Shown here: piece by piece, positions 1 to 6,313 of the stretch
Numbering within the stretch: position 1 is the stretch's first letter
Layout: the number at the start of each line of letters is the position of its first letter
Assembly: GCA_036505275.1 (NCBI GenBank)
Contig: DASXTS010000134.1
Location: forward strand, 1 to 19,758
Direction: 5' to 3'
Length of the DNA stretch: 19,758 bases
Origin: DASXTS01 sp036505275
Lineage (GTDB): Bacteria; Actinomycetota; Actinomycetes; Mycobacteriales; Pseudonocardiaceae
Translations under genes and position numbers: made by a program
Notes under the pieces: generated by a model
What the model was told of the DNA's origin: nothing
The model's database searches: none
What the model saw: the letters and a program-made list of their open reading frames with translations, nothing else

Positions 1-117
1 GGTGCTGGGACACCATTTGCCACTCACGACTTGTCCACAGGCCCGGCCACCCCTGGCCGCCGTGCCGAGCGATCACTGGTGAGCGGGCCGGCGGCCGGGC
101 AGGCAGGATGGGTGGCC

Positions 118-1878
118 GTGGCGGACTTTGCGGTGTGGGCGCCCGGCCGGCGGCAGCGGGTCCGGGTGCGGGTGGATGGAGTGGACCACGAGCTGCGGCC
201 CAGCACGGGCGGATGGTGGCGGGCCGAGGTGCCGCAGGTACGCCCGGACGCCGACTACGCGTTCCTGCTGGAGGACGACGAGACGTCGCTGCCGGACCCG
301 CGGTCGGTGCACCAGCCGTACGGGGTACGGGGGCCGTCGCGGCGCTACGACCACGGCGCGTTCGACTGGACCGACCACAGCTGGACGGGCCGGGCGTTGC
401 CGGGCAGCGTGCTGTACGAGCTGCACATCGGCACGTTCACGGACGAGGGCACCTTCGATGCGGCCATCGAGCGGCTGGACCATCTCAAAGACCTTGGCGT
501 GGACCTTGTCGAGGTCATGCCGGTGAACGCGGTGGATGCGCCGCGCAGCTGGGGGTACGACGGGGTGCTGTGGTACGCGGTGCACGAGCCGTACGGCGGG
601 CCGGACGGGTTCAAGCGGTTCGTGGACGCCTGCCATGCGCGCGGGCTGGGTGTGGTGCTGGACGTGGTGTGGAACCACCTGGGGCCGTCCGGGTCGTACC
701 TGGACAGGTTCGGGCCGTACTTCGCGGGGCGCAACATCTGGGGGCCGTCGCTGAACCTGCACGGCCGGGGCTCCGACGAGGTGCGCCGGTACGTCATCGA
801 GAGCGCGCTGGCGTGGCTCCGCGACTTCCATGTGGACGCGTTGCGCATCGACGCGGTGCACGCGCTGGTGGACCACCGTGCCACGCATCTGCTGGAGGAG
901 TTGGCGGTCGAGGTGCACGCGCTGGCCGCACAGCTCGGGCGGCCGCTGACGTTGATCGCCGAGTCGGACCTCAATGACCCTCGTCTGGTGACGGCGCGCG
1001 AGGGCGGCGGGTACGGGCTGCACGCGCAGTGGAACGACGACGTGCACCACTGCATGCACACCACATTGACCGGCGAGCGGCAGGGCTACTACGCGGACTT
1101 CCACCCGCCGCTCGGGGCGCTGGCCCGAACGCTGCGGGAGGTGTTCTTCCACGCCGAGGAGTGGTCCTCGTTCCGGGGCCGGCTGCACGGCCGACCGGTG
1201 GACACCACGCTCATCCCGGCGGACCGGTTCGTGGTGTCGCTGCAGAACCACGACCAGGTGGGGAACCGCGCCACCGGCGACCGGATCTCCGCCACGCTGA
1301 CGCCGGGCTTGCTGGCCTGCGGCGCGGCGCTGCTCCTGTGCTCGCCGTACACCCCGATGCTGTTCATGGGCGAGGAGTGGGGCGCGTCGACCCCGTTCCA
1401 GTTCTTCTGCTACTTCCCCGACCCGGCGCTGCGCGAGGACATCCGGCGCGGGCGCTACGAGGAGTTCGCCGAGCACGGCTGGGCCGACGTCACGGAGCAG
1501 GGCGCGGAGGTGCCCGACCCGAACGACGAGCAGACGTTCCTGCGATCGAAGCTGCGCTGGTCGGAGGCCGCCGAAGGGTGGCACGCGCGGCTGCACGACT
1601 GCTACCGCTCGCTCATCGCGCTGCGCCGAGCCAGGCCGGAGCCGGCCGACCCGTGGCTGCCGCGGCTGAGGGTGGACTTCGACGAGGCGGCCCGCTGGAT
1701 CGTGCTGCACCGGCCGTCGCTGGCAGTCGCGGTGAATCTCGCCGAGCACGCAGCGACCGTGCCGCTGCGCCGCCGGCCGGCCGACGTCGTGTTGAGCTGG
1801 GACGACGCAAGCCTGGCGGGGGACGCCGTGAAGCTCGGCCCGGAGGACTTCGCGGTGGTGACCCTGGCCGGCTCGTGA
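118..1878 (+). CDS. treZ: Malto-oligosyltrehalose trehalohydrolase (TreZ)
   Basis: A GH13 enzyme that hydrolyses maltooligosyl-trehalose to free trehalose in the cytoplasm, the second step of the TreY/TreZ route. The protein has about 586 residues, the usual family size. It opens with a short beta domain (ADFAVWAPGRRQRVRV), followed by a TIM barrel. Visible catalytic residues are the nucleophile Asp in ALRIDAVHAL (about residue 245), the acid/base Glu in LIAESD (about 282) and the transition-state Asp in QNHDQVG (about 379). The frame is open back to a TTG at 31, but the domain only begins near 118. A GTG there sits 9 nt after AGGA (105-108), so I chose it; GTG at 112 is possible. Bases 1-117 hold nothing I recognise, and a treY partner, if adjacent, lies outside the window. 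The LacI-type gene downstream may control sugar genes here, which is inference. Confidence 0.93.
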   Translation: MADFAVWAPGRRQRVRVRVDGVDHELRPSTGGWWRAEVPQVRPDADYAFLLEDDETSLPDPRSVHQPYGVRGPSRRYDHGAFDWTDHSWTGRALPGSVLYELHIGTFTDEGTFDAAIERLDHLKDLGVDLVEVMPVNAVDAPRSWGYDGVLWYAVHEPYGGPDGFKRFVDACHARGLGVVLDVVWNHLGPSGSYLDRFGPYFAGRNIWGPSLNLHGRGSDEVRRYVIESALAWLRDFHVDALRIDAVHALVDHRATHLLEELAVEVHALAAQLGRPLTLIAESDLNDPRLVTAREGGGYGLHAQWNDDVHHCMHTTLTGERQGYYADFHPPLGALARTLREVFFHAEEWSSFRGRLHGRPVDTTLIPADRFVVSLQNHDQVGNRATGDRISATLTPGLLACGAALLLCSPYTPMLFMGEEWGASTPFQFFCYFPDPALREDIRRGRYEEFAEHGWADVTEQGAEVPDPNDEQTFLRSKLRWSEAAEGWHARLHDCYRSLIALRRARPEPADPWLPRLRVDFDEAARWIVLHRPSLAVAVNLAEHAATVPLRRRPADVVLSWDDASLAGDAVKLGPEDFAVVTLAGS

Positions 1879-1886
1879 GGCCGCCG

Positions 1887-1936
1887 ATGGCCATGGCCAT
1901 TTGACCACGGAGCGCAACCGCGGCCCTTGCCGGCAA
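1887..1936. promoter_or_regulatory. Candidate operator palindromes upstream of the LacI-type gene
   Basis: The 216-nt gap between treZ and the regulator holds two perfect palindromes. One is ATGGCCATGGCCAT at 1887-1900. The other is TTGCCGGCAA at 1927-1936, which has the central CG and TTGC/GCAA arms often seen in LacI/GalR operators. Autoregulation by the downstream gene is inference. Short palindromes arise easily in GC-rich DNA. Confidence 0.25.
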
Positions 1937-1978
1937 CCGGTCACGGTGGCGGCCTGGCGTCAAACGAATGGCTCGAGG

Positions 1979-2008
1979 GAGACAAGCTGATCTGCGGCTG
2001 GCTAAGAT
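1979..2008 (+). promoter_or_regulatory. Candidate promoter of the LacI-type gene
   Basis: A TAAGAT -10 hexamer at 2003-2008 lies 18 nt after GAGACA (1979-1984), a partial match to TTGACA. This would give a leader of about 80 nt before the ATG at 2095. The -10 is reasonable and the -35 is weak. Confidence 0.3.
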
Positions 2009-2094
2009 CACTTGACGGCCGTCGGGGGAGCAGGTGGCTCGCCACGATCACCACAGAGCGTAGCGATCGGTCGGGCGACGTAGAGAGGGCCGCC

Positions 2095-3075
2095 ATGACG
2101 AGCAAGGGGCCGACCGGCTGGGAAGTGGCCAGGGCGGCGAACGTCTCGCAGTCCACCGTGTCGCTCGTGCTGTCCGGCCGGGCGGTGGGTCGCGTCTCAT
2201 CGGACACCCAGGAGCGGGTCAGGCGGATCGCCAGGGAGCTGGGCTACCGCCCCTACGCCGCGGCCAGGTCACTGCGGCTCGGCCGGTCCGGCCTGGTGCT
2301 GCTCGTCGTGCCGGAGCTGCAGAACCCGCTCTACGCGAGGATCCTGGACGGCGCCGAGCGGGCCGCGCACGAGAACGAGTACTCGGTGGTGCTCGGCTCG
2401 GACCGGCACGCCGCGGTGATCAACGCCGCGGCCAGCGCCGTGGACGGCGTGCTGGTGTGCTGCGAGCCGCCGCCGGACCTCGACGACGTTCGGCAGGTGC
2501 CCATGGTGGTGCTGGAATCGACGGCCAGGCGCGGTGTGCCGACCGTGCGGCTGGACGTGGGCGACGGCATGAAACAGGTCGTGCGGCGGCTGGTCGAGCT
2601 CGGCCACCACCGGGTCGGCTACCTGCGGGCGCCGCCGCGAACCTGGACGTACCTGGCTCGATGGAACGCGTTCAAGCGCGCGACCGGCGACATCACCACG
2701 TCGGTGGCGGCCGCCGAGCAGTCCATCGCGGGCGCCGAGCAGGCCGGCCGCGAGGTGCTCGGCCAACGCCGACCGCGGGTGACGGCGGTGATCTGCGACG
2801 ACGACGTGCAGGCCGCCGGCCTGTACCGGGCAGCCGGGCGGCTCGGCATCCTCATCCCCGACGAGCTCACCGTGGTCGGTTTTGGCAACACCGAGGTGTC
2901 CCGAGCGCTCTACCCGTCGCTGACCAGCGTGGAGCTCGCCGGCGAAGAGCTCGGCCGCACCGGCCTGCTCATGCTGTTCGACCTGCTCGGCGGCAAGCAG
3001 CCCAGCCACCGGGCCGTGCTGCCCACCTCGATCGTGGAGCGCGAGTCCACCGCGCCCGCGCCGCCGCCCGGTTGA
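2095..3075 (+). CDS. LacI/GalR-family transcriptional regulator
   Basis: A 326-residue DNA-binding repressor of normal family length. The N-terminal HTH and hinge are clear: WEVARAANVSQSTVSLVLSG is the helix-turn-helix, then ERVRRIARELGYRPYAAARSLR carries the hinge helix. The rest (from about residue 60) is the periplasmic-binding-protein-like effector domain, with typical pieces such as LVLLVVPELQNPLYARIL, GHHRVGYL and DELTVVGFGNTEVSRALYPSLTSVE. I chose the ATG at 2095 over the longer in-frame TTG at 1927 because GAGAGGG (2083-2089) precedes it and the HTH begins just after. It follows treZ on the same strand, 216 nt away, so a role in trehalose or maltodextrin control is plausible but unproven. 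The effector sugar cannot be read from sequence. Confidence 0.88.
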   Translation: MTSKGPTGWEVARAANVSQSTVSLVLSGRAVGRVSSDTQERVRRIARELGYRPYAAARSLRLGRSGLVLLVVPELQNPLYARILDGAERAAHENEYSVVLGSDRHAAVINAAASAVDGVLVCCEPPPDLDDVRQVPMVVLESTARRGVPTVRLDVGDGMKQVVRRLVELGHHRVGYLRAPPRTWTYLARWNAFKRATGDITTSVAAAEQSIAGAEQAGREVLGQRRPRVTAVICDDDVQAAGLYRAAGRLGILIPDELTVVGFGNTEVSRALYPSLTSVELAGEELGRTGLLMLFDLLGGKQPSHRAVLPTSIVERESTAPAPPPG

Positions 3076-3122
3076 CCGGCGGAGTCGAGCCGGGGCATGG
3101 ACCGATGAGCCGCTGCGGTTGC

Positions 3123-3128
3123 TAGCGT
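3123..3128 (+). promoter_or_regulatory. -10 box for a leaderless transcript
   Basis: TAGCGT ends exactly 7 nt before the GTG start at 3136, and no Shine-Dalgarno sequence precedes that start. This is the geometry of actinobacterial leaderless promoters. Two other starts in the window show the same 7-nt spacing. Confidence 0.5.
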
Positions 3129-3135
3129 CGGTGGT

Positions 3136-3537
3136 GTGGGTCGGGCCGGACGGTTAGTGCGGCAGGCGATCGCCGCCGCGGCGTTCGCCGCCTTCGTGGT
3201 GGCGTGCCTGCGGCTGGGGTGGTGGCAGTGGCAGCGCTACCGGGCACCCGGTGGCTCGCTGCAGAACCTCGGGTACACGCTGCAATGGCCGACATTCGCG
3301 CTGTTCGCGCTGTTCGCGCTGTGGCGGTTGCGTCGCCTGGAGCGCCAGCACCGGCAACGGCCGCCGGCTCCGCCCGGGCCGCCACCGCCCGTTCCATCGA
3401 GACCGGTGGCGGCCGCGACCGATGATGCCAGCATCGATGATGCCAGCGCCGATGACGACGATGCCGATGACGAGTTGGCGGCGTACAACCGCTACCTAGC
3501 CCAATTGAACGCCAAGGAGCAACACCGTGGCCGCTGA
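3136..3537 (+). CDS. Small membrane protein encoded upstream of a DUF3817 gene
   Basis: A 133-residue protein of unknown function. Two hydrophobic segments are visible, at about residues 8-28 (IAAAAFAAFVVACLRLGWW) and 48-62 (WPTFALFALFALW). The basic stretch RLRRLERQHRQR after the second suggests a cytoplasmic side. A proline-rich linker and a strongly acidic run (DDASIDDASADDDDADDE) follow, then a C-terminal motif AYNRYLAQLNA, which from memory recurs in actinobacterial proteins encoded beside DUF3817 genes. The start is the GTG 7 nt after the TAGCGT box; no ribosome site is visible. Its stop overlaps the start of the next gene by 11 nt, and the ribosome site for that gene (AAGGAG) lies inside this one, so the two are translationally coupled. 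I do not know its job. Confidence 0.75.
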   Translation: MGRAGRLVRQAIAAAAFAAFVVACLRLGWWQWQRYRAPGGSLQNLGYTLQWPTFALFALFALWRLRRLERQHRQRPPAPPGPPPPVPSRPVAAATDDASIDDASADDDDADDELAAYNRYLAQLNAKEQHRGR

Positions 3538-3904
3538 CCCACCCGCCGCCCATTCGGCCACCCAGCCGGCCACCGACATGCCGGCCACCACACCGGCCCG
3601 GCTGGCCGCCGCACTGATCCGATACCGCATCGCCGCCTATGTCGTGGGCGTCTTCCTGCTGCTGCTGGTGGCCGCCATGGTGGTGAAGTACGTCGGCCAC
3701 CAACCGCGCGCCGTGGAGATCGTCGGCCCGATCCACGGCTTCATCTACGCCGTGTACCTGGCGATCGCGCTGGACTTGGCGCTGCGCGCGAAATGGTCCA
3801 TCCGCGGCACCCTGCTGGTGCTGCTCGCCGGTACCGTGCCGTTCCTGTCCTTCGTCGCCGAGCGACAGGTGACGAGGCACGTTCGGACCGGCCGGCCGCT
3901 CTGA
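3527..3904 (+). CDS. DUF3817 family integral membrane protein
   Basis: A 125-residue membrane protein. After a Pro/Ala/Thr-rich N-terminal tail of about 22 residues come about three hydrophobic segments: RIAAYVVGVFLLLLVAAMVVKYV, then IVGPIHGFIYAVYLAIALDLAL, then GTLLVLLAGTVPFLSFVAERQV. The GPIHGFIYAVYL core and the PFLSFVAERQV ending are hallmarks of DUF3817, whose biochemical role is unknown. The GTG at 3527 is preceded by AAGGAG at 3514-3519 (7-nt spacing), and overlap with the preceding gene indicates coupled expression. The start could also be the ATG of MPATTPAR further in. Its stop codon opens the 10-mer TGACCGTTGC, the same word that is reiterated after the ferredoxin gene. Confidence 0.85.
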   Translation: MAADPPAAHSATQPATDMPATTPARLAAALIRYRIAAYVVGVFLLLLVAAMVVKYVGHQPRAVEIVGPIHGFIYAVYLAIALDLALRAKWSIRGTLLVLLAGTVPFLSFVAERQVTRHVRTGRPL

Positions 3905-3987
3905 CCGTTGCCCGGTCCATCAGGTACCGGCGCGCACCCACCAAAGCTGGCAGAGGTCTGGTCCGAGCCAGCGGTGACCGGCAACGG
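3905..3987. repeat. Long-loop inverted repeat between DUF3817 and ferredoxin genes
   Basis: CCGTTGCCCGGTC (3905-3917) pairs with GACCGGCAACGG (3976-3987) with one bulged base, but the loop is 58 nt. It could be part of a terminator or leader structure. The long loop makes this weak. Confidence 0.25.
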
Positions 3988-3993
3988 TGCAGG

Positions 3994-3999
3994 TAGCAT
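3994..3999 (+). promoter_or_regulatory. -10 box of the ferredoxin gene
   Basis: TAGCAT fits the TANNNT pattern and would start transcription near 4006-4007, giving a leader of about 14 nt that is almost entirely the strong ribosome site GGAGG (4011-4015). A GTG sits exactly 7 nt downstream of the box, at 4007, and could itself be read as a leaderless start (see the micro-ORF entry). Confidence 0.45.
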
Positions 4000-4006
4000 C
4001 CCCGCT

Positions 4007-4024
4007 GTGAGGAGGTGCCGGTGA
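4007..4024 (+). other. Possible leaderless 5-codon upstream ORF (MRRCR)
   Basis: Seven nt after the TAGCAT box a GTG opens a five-codon frame (M-R-R-C-R-stop). Its TGA (4022-4024) overlaps the ferredoxin GTG start (4021-4023) as GTGA. The ribosome site of the ferredoxin gene lies inside this micro-frame. If translated it would couple or attenuate ferredoxin translation. Only geometry supports it, and chance is a real alternative. Confidence 0.25.
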
Positions 4025-4242
4025 GCGCACAGTATCGGATCGAGGTCGACCAGAGCGTGTGCCAGGGCAGTGGTCTGTGTGCCGGCATCGCGCCGGGGCA
4101 CTTCAAGATCGGCGACGACTACAAGTCGCGGCCGCTGCTGCAGATCGTCGACGCCGACGACGACGTGCGCGACGCCGCCGAATGCTGTCCGCTCGAGGCC
4201 ATCTCGCTGACCGACCCGAAGACCGGCCAGACCCTGCTGTGA
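4021..4242 (+). CDS. Ferredoxin, 3Fe-4S type (cytochrome P450-style)
   Basis: A 73-residue electron carrier. The cysteines are spaced C-x5-C (VCQGSGLCAG) with a distant C-P pair (AECCPLEAI), the pattern of actinobacterial single-cluster ferredoxins that feed cytochromes P450. The variable central position of the C-x2-X-x2-C motif is Ser here rather than Cys, which favours a [3Fe-4S] over a [4Fe-4S] cluster; that is inference from the family. The GTG at 4021 follows GAGGAGG with 5-nt spacing. A GTG at 4015 lies inside the ribosome site and is unlikely. No P450 or ferredoxin reductase gene lies in the window, so its partner is unknown. The stop codon is the first base triplet of a 12-bp tandem repeat. 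Confidence 0.85.
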   Translation: MSAQYRIEVDQSVCQGSGLCAGIAPGHFKIGDDYKSRPLLQIVDADDDVRDAAECCPLEAISLTDPKTGQTLL

Positions 4243-4311
4243 CCGTCGCAGTGACCGTTGCAGTGACCGTCGCTGTGACCGTCGCTGTGACCGTTGCTGT
4301 GACCGTCGCCG
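4240..4311 (+). repeat. 12-bp tandem repeat, six copies
   Basis: Six head-to-tail copies of TGACCGTYGCWG (TGACCGTCGCTG is the commonest form; the last copy ends in CCG) start at the ferredoxin stop codon and end 15 nt before the -10 box of the next gene. Each copy differs by at most three bases. Every copy brings a TGA in the ferredoxin frame, so length changes cannot extend the protein. Confidence 0.9.
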
Positions 4312-4326
4312 GGCTCGCCCCTGCCG

Positions 4327-4332
4327 TAGTGT
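4327..4332 (+). promoter_or_regulatory. -10 box for a leaderless transcript
   Basis: TAGTGT ends 7 nt before the GTG at 4340, and no Shine-Dalgarno sequence is present. A -35 hexamer would have to fall in the last copy of the 12-bp repeat, and none is obvious there. Confidence 0.5.
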
Positions 4333-4339
4333 CTGGCCG

Positions 4340-4903
4340 GTGACCCCGCCGGGTGACCTCGCCTTCTGGAGCTACGGGACGTTCGGCGTCCGCTTCTTCG
4401 AGCACGCCGTGACGGCCGGGCGGATTCTCGCCGCCATGTCCGCCGTGATCGGCGACCAGATCGACCTCGGCCCCATCGGAGCCGGTCCGGGACGGGTCGC
4501 CAAGGTCACCGCCACCGGCCGGGTGGGCACCCCGTCGGCCGTCCGGACCGGCCTGGACCCGGTGACGTTCCGGCTGCTCATCCCGGTCGACCTTGCGCTC
4601 GGCGTGCGGTTGGGCGGCCGTACTCACCGCTTCCGGGCCGACGTGACCGTGCGGCTTCGGCTCACCGCGCGGGCCGCCGAACCGCTCGCCGTGGTGATCG
4701 ACATCGAGCCGCCCACCGCGGACGACGTGCTGGTCACCGTGAACGCCGAGGGCCTGCGCGCCGCCGTCCTGCAGTACGTCGCCGGCGTCGACCAGGAACT
4801 GCGCCGCTTCGTCGCCCGCTACGTCGCCGGCGAGATCACCAAGCCCGCCGTGCAGCGCGCCACCGTGATCGACGTCGCGGCCCGCCTCGATGCGACGATG
4901 TGA
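4340..4903 (+). CDS. Conserved-looking hypothetical protein
   Basis: A 187-residue protein I cannot assign to a named family. It looks like a soluble, mainly beta-strand protein: no signal peptide or membrane segment, alternating strand-like stretches (GPGRVAKVTATGRV, VTFRLLIPVDLALGVRLGG, HRFRADVTVRLRLTARAAE, LAVVIDIEPP), then a helical C-terminus (RAAVLQYVAGVDQELRRFVARYVAGEI). This layout could suit a small-ligand or lipid-binding fold, which is speculation. Codon use matches the neighbours. The start is the GTG 7 nt after TAGTGT, in leaderless geometry. The last codons and the stop lie inside the left arm of a REP-like palindrome, so the C-terminal Ala-Thr-Met may have been supplied by the element. 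Confidence 0.7.
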   Translation: MTPPGDLAFWSYGTFGVRFFEHAVTAGRILAAMSAVIGDQIDLGPIGAGPGRVAKVTATGRVGTPSAVRTGLDPVTFRLLIPVDLALGVRLGGRTHRFRADVTVRLRLTARAAEPLAVVIDIEPPTADDVLVTVNAEGLRAAVLQYVAGVDQELRRFVARYVAGEITKPAVQRATVIDVAARLDATM

Positions 4904-4940
4904 CATTTACCGATAGAGCGGGGAAATGTCACATCGTCGC
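4892..4940. repeat. REP-like palindrome, copy 1 (17-bp perfect arms)
   Basis: A perfect 17-bp inverted repeat (4892-4908 against 4924-4940, core GATGTGACATTT / AAATGTCACATC) surrounds a 15-nt centre. It lies between convergent genes and overlaps the stop codon of the left one, so it probably also acts as a bidirectional terminator. The right arm plus flanking Gs (4920-4940) matches 17566-17586 at 20 of 21 positions, so it belongs to a dispersed family. Confidence 0.85.
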
Positions 4941-4948
4941 CTGGCGAG

Positions 4949-6256
4949 TTACTGGTAGCACGCCTTGGTGAACTTGTAGTCCTTCGCGGTCGGGCCGGTG
5001 AAGAAGTGCTCGACCGTGGTGACCCCGGTCGGCGAGGCGTCGTCCGGCTTGGCGATCACGGACTGGCGGACCACCGTGTCGTTCGGGTTGCCGTTGTACT
5101 TGCCGGCGCCCGTCGGCAGCATGCCCTCGTAGTCGACCGTGTCCAGCGCCTTGACCGCTTTCAGCAGGCCGGCCCTGGTCAGGTCCTTGTCCTGCACCGC
5201 CCGCTGCAGGGCGGCCTTGAGCGGGTAGGACCAGACCCAGCCGGAGGTGTAGCCGTCGTTGGGCTGTATCGACGAGCCGAGCGTCTCCCGCATGGCCTTG
5301 TGACCAGGGGTGTCCGCGGTGTAGGTCTCCCACGGCCCGGACTGCAGGTACAGCGCCTTGATCGCCGGCGCGGCCGCGCTCTTCAGCAGGCCGGGATTCC
5401 AGGTGGGGCTGGTGCCGATGTACTTGCCGGTGAAGCCGCGGGCCGCGGTCTGGCCGATGATCACCGCGGCGTCCGTCGGCCCCGTCGTGAGGATCACCAG
5501 GTCGGGCTTGCCGTTGACGATGGCGTCGATCGCGCCGGCCTGGTTGTCCTGGCCAGTCGCGGTCTTCACGTCGGTGAACTTCAGGCCGTTCTTCTCGGCG
5601 GCGATCTTGGCGCCGGCCGCGGCGTCGTCGCCGTAGTCACCGGCCAGGTGCACGGCCATCACCGACTTCGGCGAGAACTTGCCCACGGCGTAGTCGATCG
5701 AGTTCATCGACTCCATGCAGTAGTTGGTGCCGGACTCGACGACCACGTCTTCGAACCCCCACAGCGAGGTCCAGGACGCCGGGGCGCTCACCACGCTGCT
5801 GGCCTTGAGGTCGGGCAGGATCGCCGCGGTGGTCGGCGAGCCGAGGGTCTGGGCCAGCGCCAGAATCTTGGGCTTGATCTCCTGGTACACCTGGTTGTGG
5901 ATCTGAGGGTTGTACTTGTTGTCCTTGACGTAGGAGGTGACGTCCACCTCGTACCCGCCGACGCCGCCGGCCTGGTTCACCCGCTTCCAGAACGCCTTCT
6001 GGGCGTCGGTGATGGGCACCGCGAGCGCCTTGAACGGGCCCTCGGTGAGGTCGGAGATGGTACCGAGGTAGATGCAGCCCTTGTTCTTGTCGATGGCCTG
6101 CGGGCATGGCTCACTGGTCACCCCGACATCGGTCTTGATGCCCTGCTTGCCCTCCTGGGTGGTCCCCCCGGTGCTGCCCCCGCGGCACCCGGTGGCCATC
6201 GCGACCGTCGCGAGCAGCGCCACCGTCGCCGCCAGCCATCGATGCGGTGCTCTCAT
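4949..6256 (-). CDS. livJ: Branched-chain amino acid-type ABC transporter substrate-binding lipoprotein
   Basis: The extracellular solute receptor of the HAAT importer encoded by the preceding genes. It has 435 residues from the ATG at 6256. AAGGAGAG (6264-6271) lies 7 nt upstream, which is why I prefer this start to the in-frame ATG at 6280. A lipoprotein signal peptide is clear: basic MRAPHRW, a hydrophobic run, then the lipobox MATGC with Cys24 as the lipidated residue, followed by a Gly/Ser/Thr-rich linker. The rest fits a type 1 periplasmic-binding fold (IYLGTISDLTEGPFKALAVPITDAQKAFWKRVNQAGGVGGYEVDV, and later GKPDLVILTTGPTDAAVIIGQTAARGF). It is the last gene of the operon, 51 nt after livM. 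The liv symbol marks the family; the ligand may be another carboxylate. Confidence 0.9.
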   Translation of the reverse strand: MRAPHRWLAATVALLATVAMATGCRGGSTGGTTQEGKQGIKTDVGVTSEPCPQAIDKNKGCIYLGTISDLTEGPFKALAVPITDAQKAFWKRVNQAGGVGGYEVDVTSYVKDNKYNPQIHNQVYQEIKPKILALAQTLGSPTTAAILPDLKASSVVSAPASWTSLWGFEDVVVESGTNYCMESMNSIDYAVGKFSPKSVMAVHLAGDYGDDAAAGAKIAAEKNGLKFTDVKTATGQDNQAGAIDAIVNGKPDLVILTTGPTDAAVIIGQTAARGFTGKYIGTSPTWNPGLLKSAAAPAIKALYLQSGPWETYTADTPGHKAMRETLGSSIQPNDGYTSGWVWSYPLKAALQRAVQDKDLTRAGLLKAVKALDTVDYEGMLPTGAGKYNGNPNDTVVRQSVIAKPDDASPTGVTTVEHFFTGPTAKDYKFTKACYQ

Positions 6257-6285
6257 CGACGTTCTCTCCTTCCGGGCCACCCCGC

Positions 6286-6313
6286 ACCGAGCCTCAGCAA
6301 CCGAGCCTCAGTA
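6286..6313. repeat. 14-bp tandem duplication at the livM stop codon
   Basis: ACCGAGCCTCAGYA occurs twice in direct succession (6286-6299 and 6300-6313). The copy at 6300-6313 contains the livM stop codon, so the duplication also copies the TGA. It lies in the 51-nt gap between livM and livJ. Confidence 0.7.

Noticed and set aside
31..117. Longer TreZ start at the TTG at 31
   Set aside because: The extra 29 residues do not resemble the family N-terminus, and a better-placed ribosome site serves the GTG at 118.
73..1944. Long antisense open frame over treZ
   Set aside because: It mirrors the codon bias of treZ in GC-rich DNA, and the protein is low-complexity Arg/Val/His with no domain.
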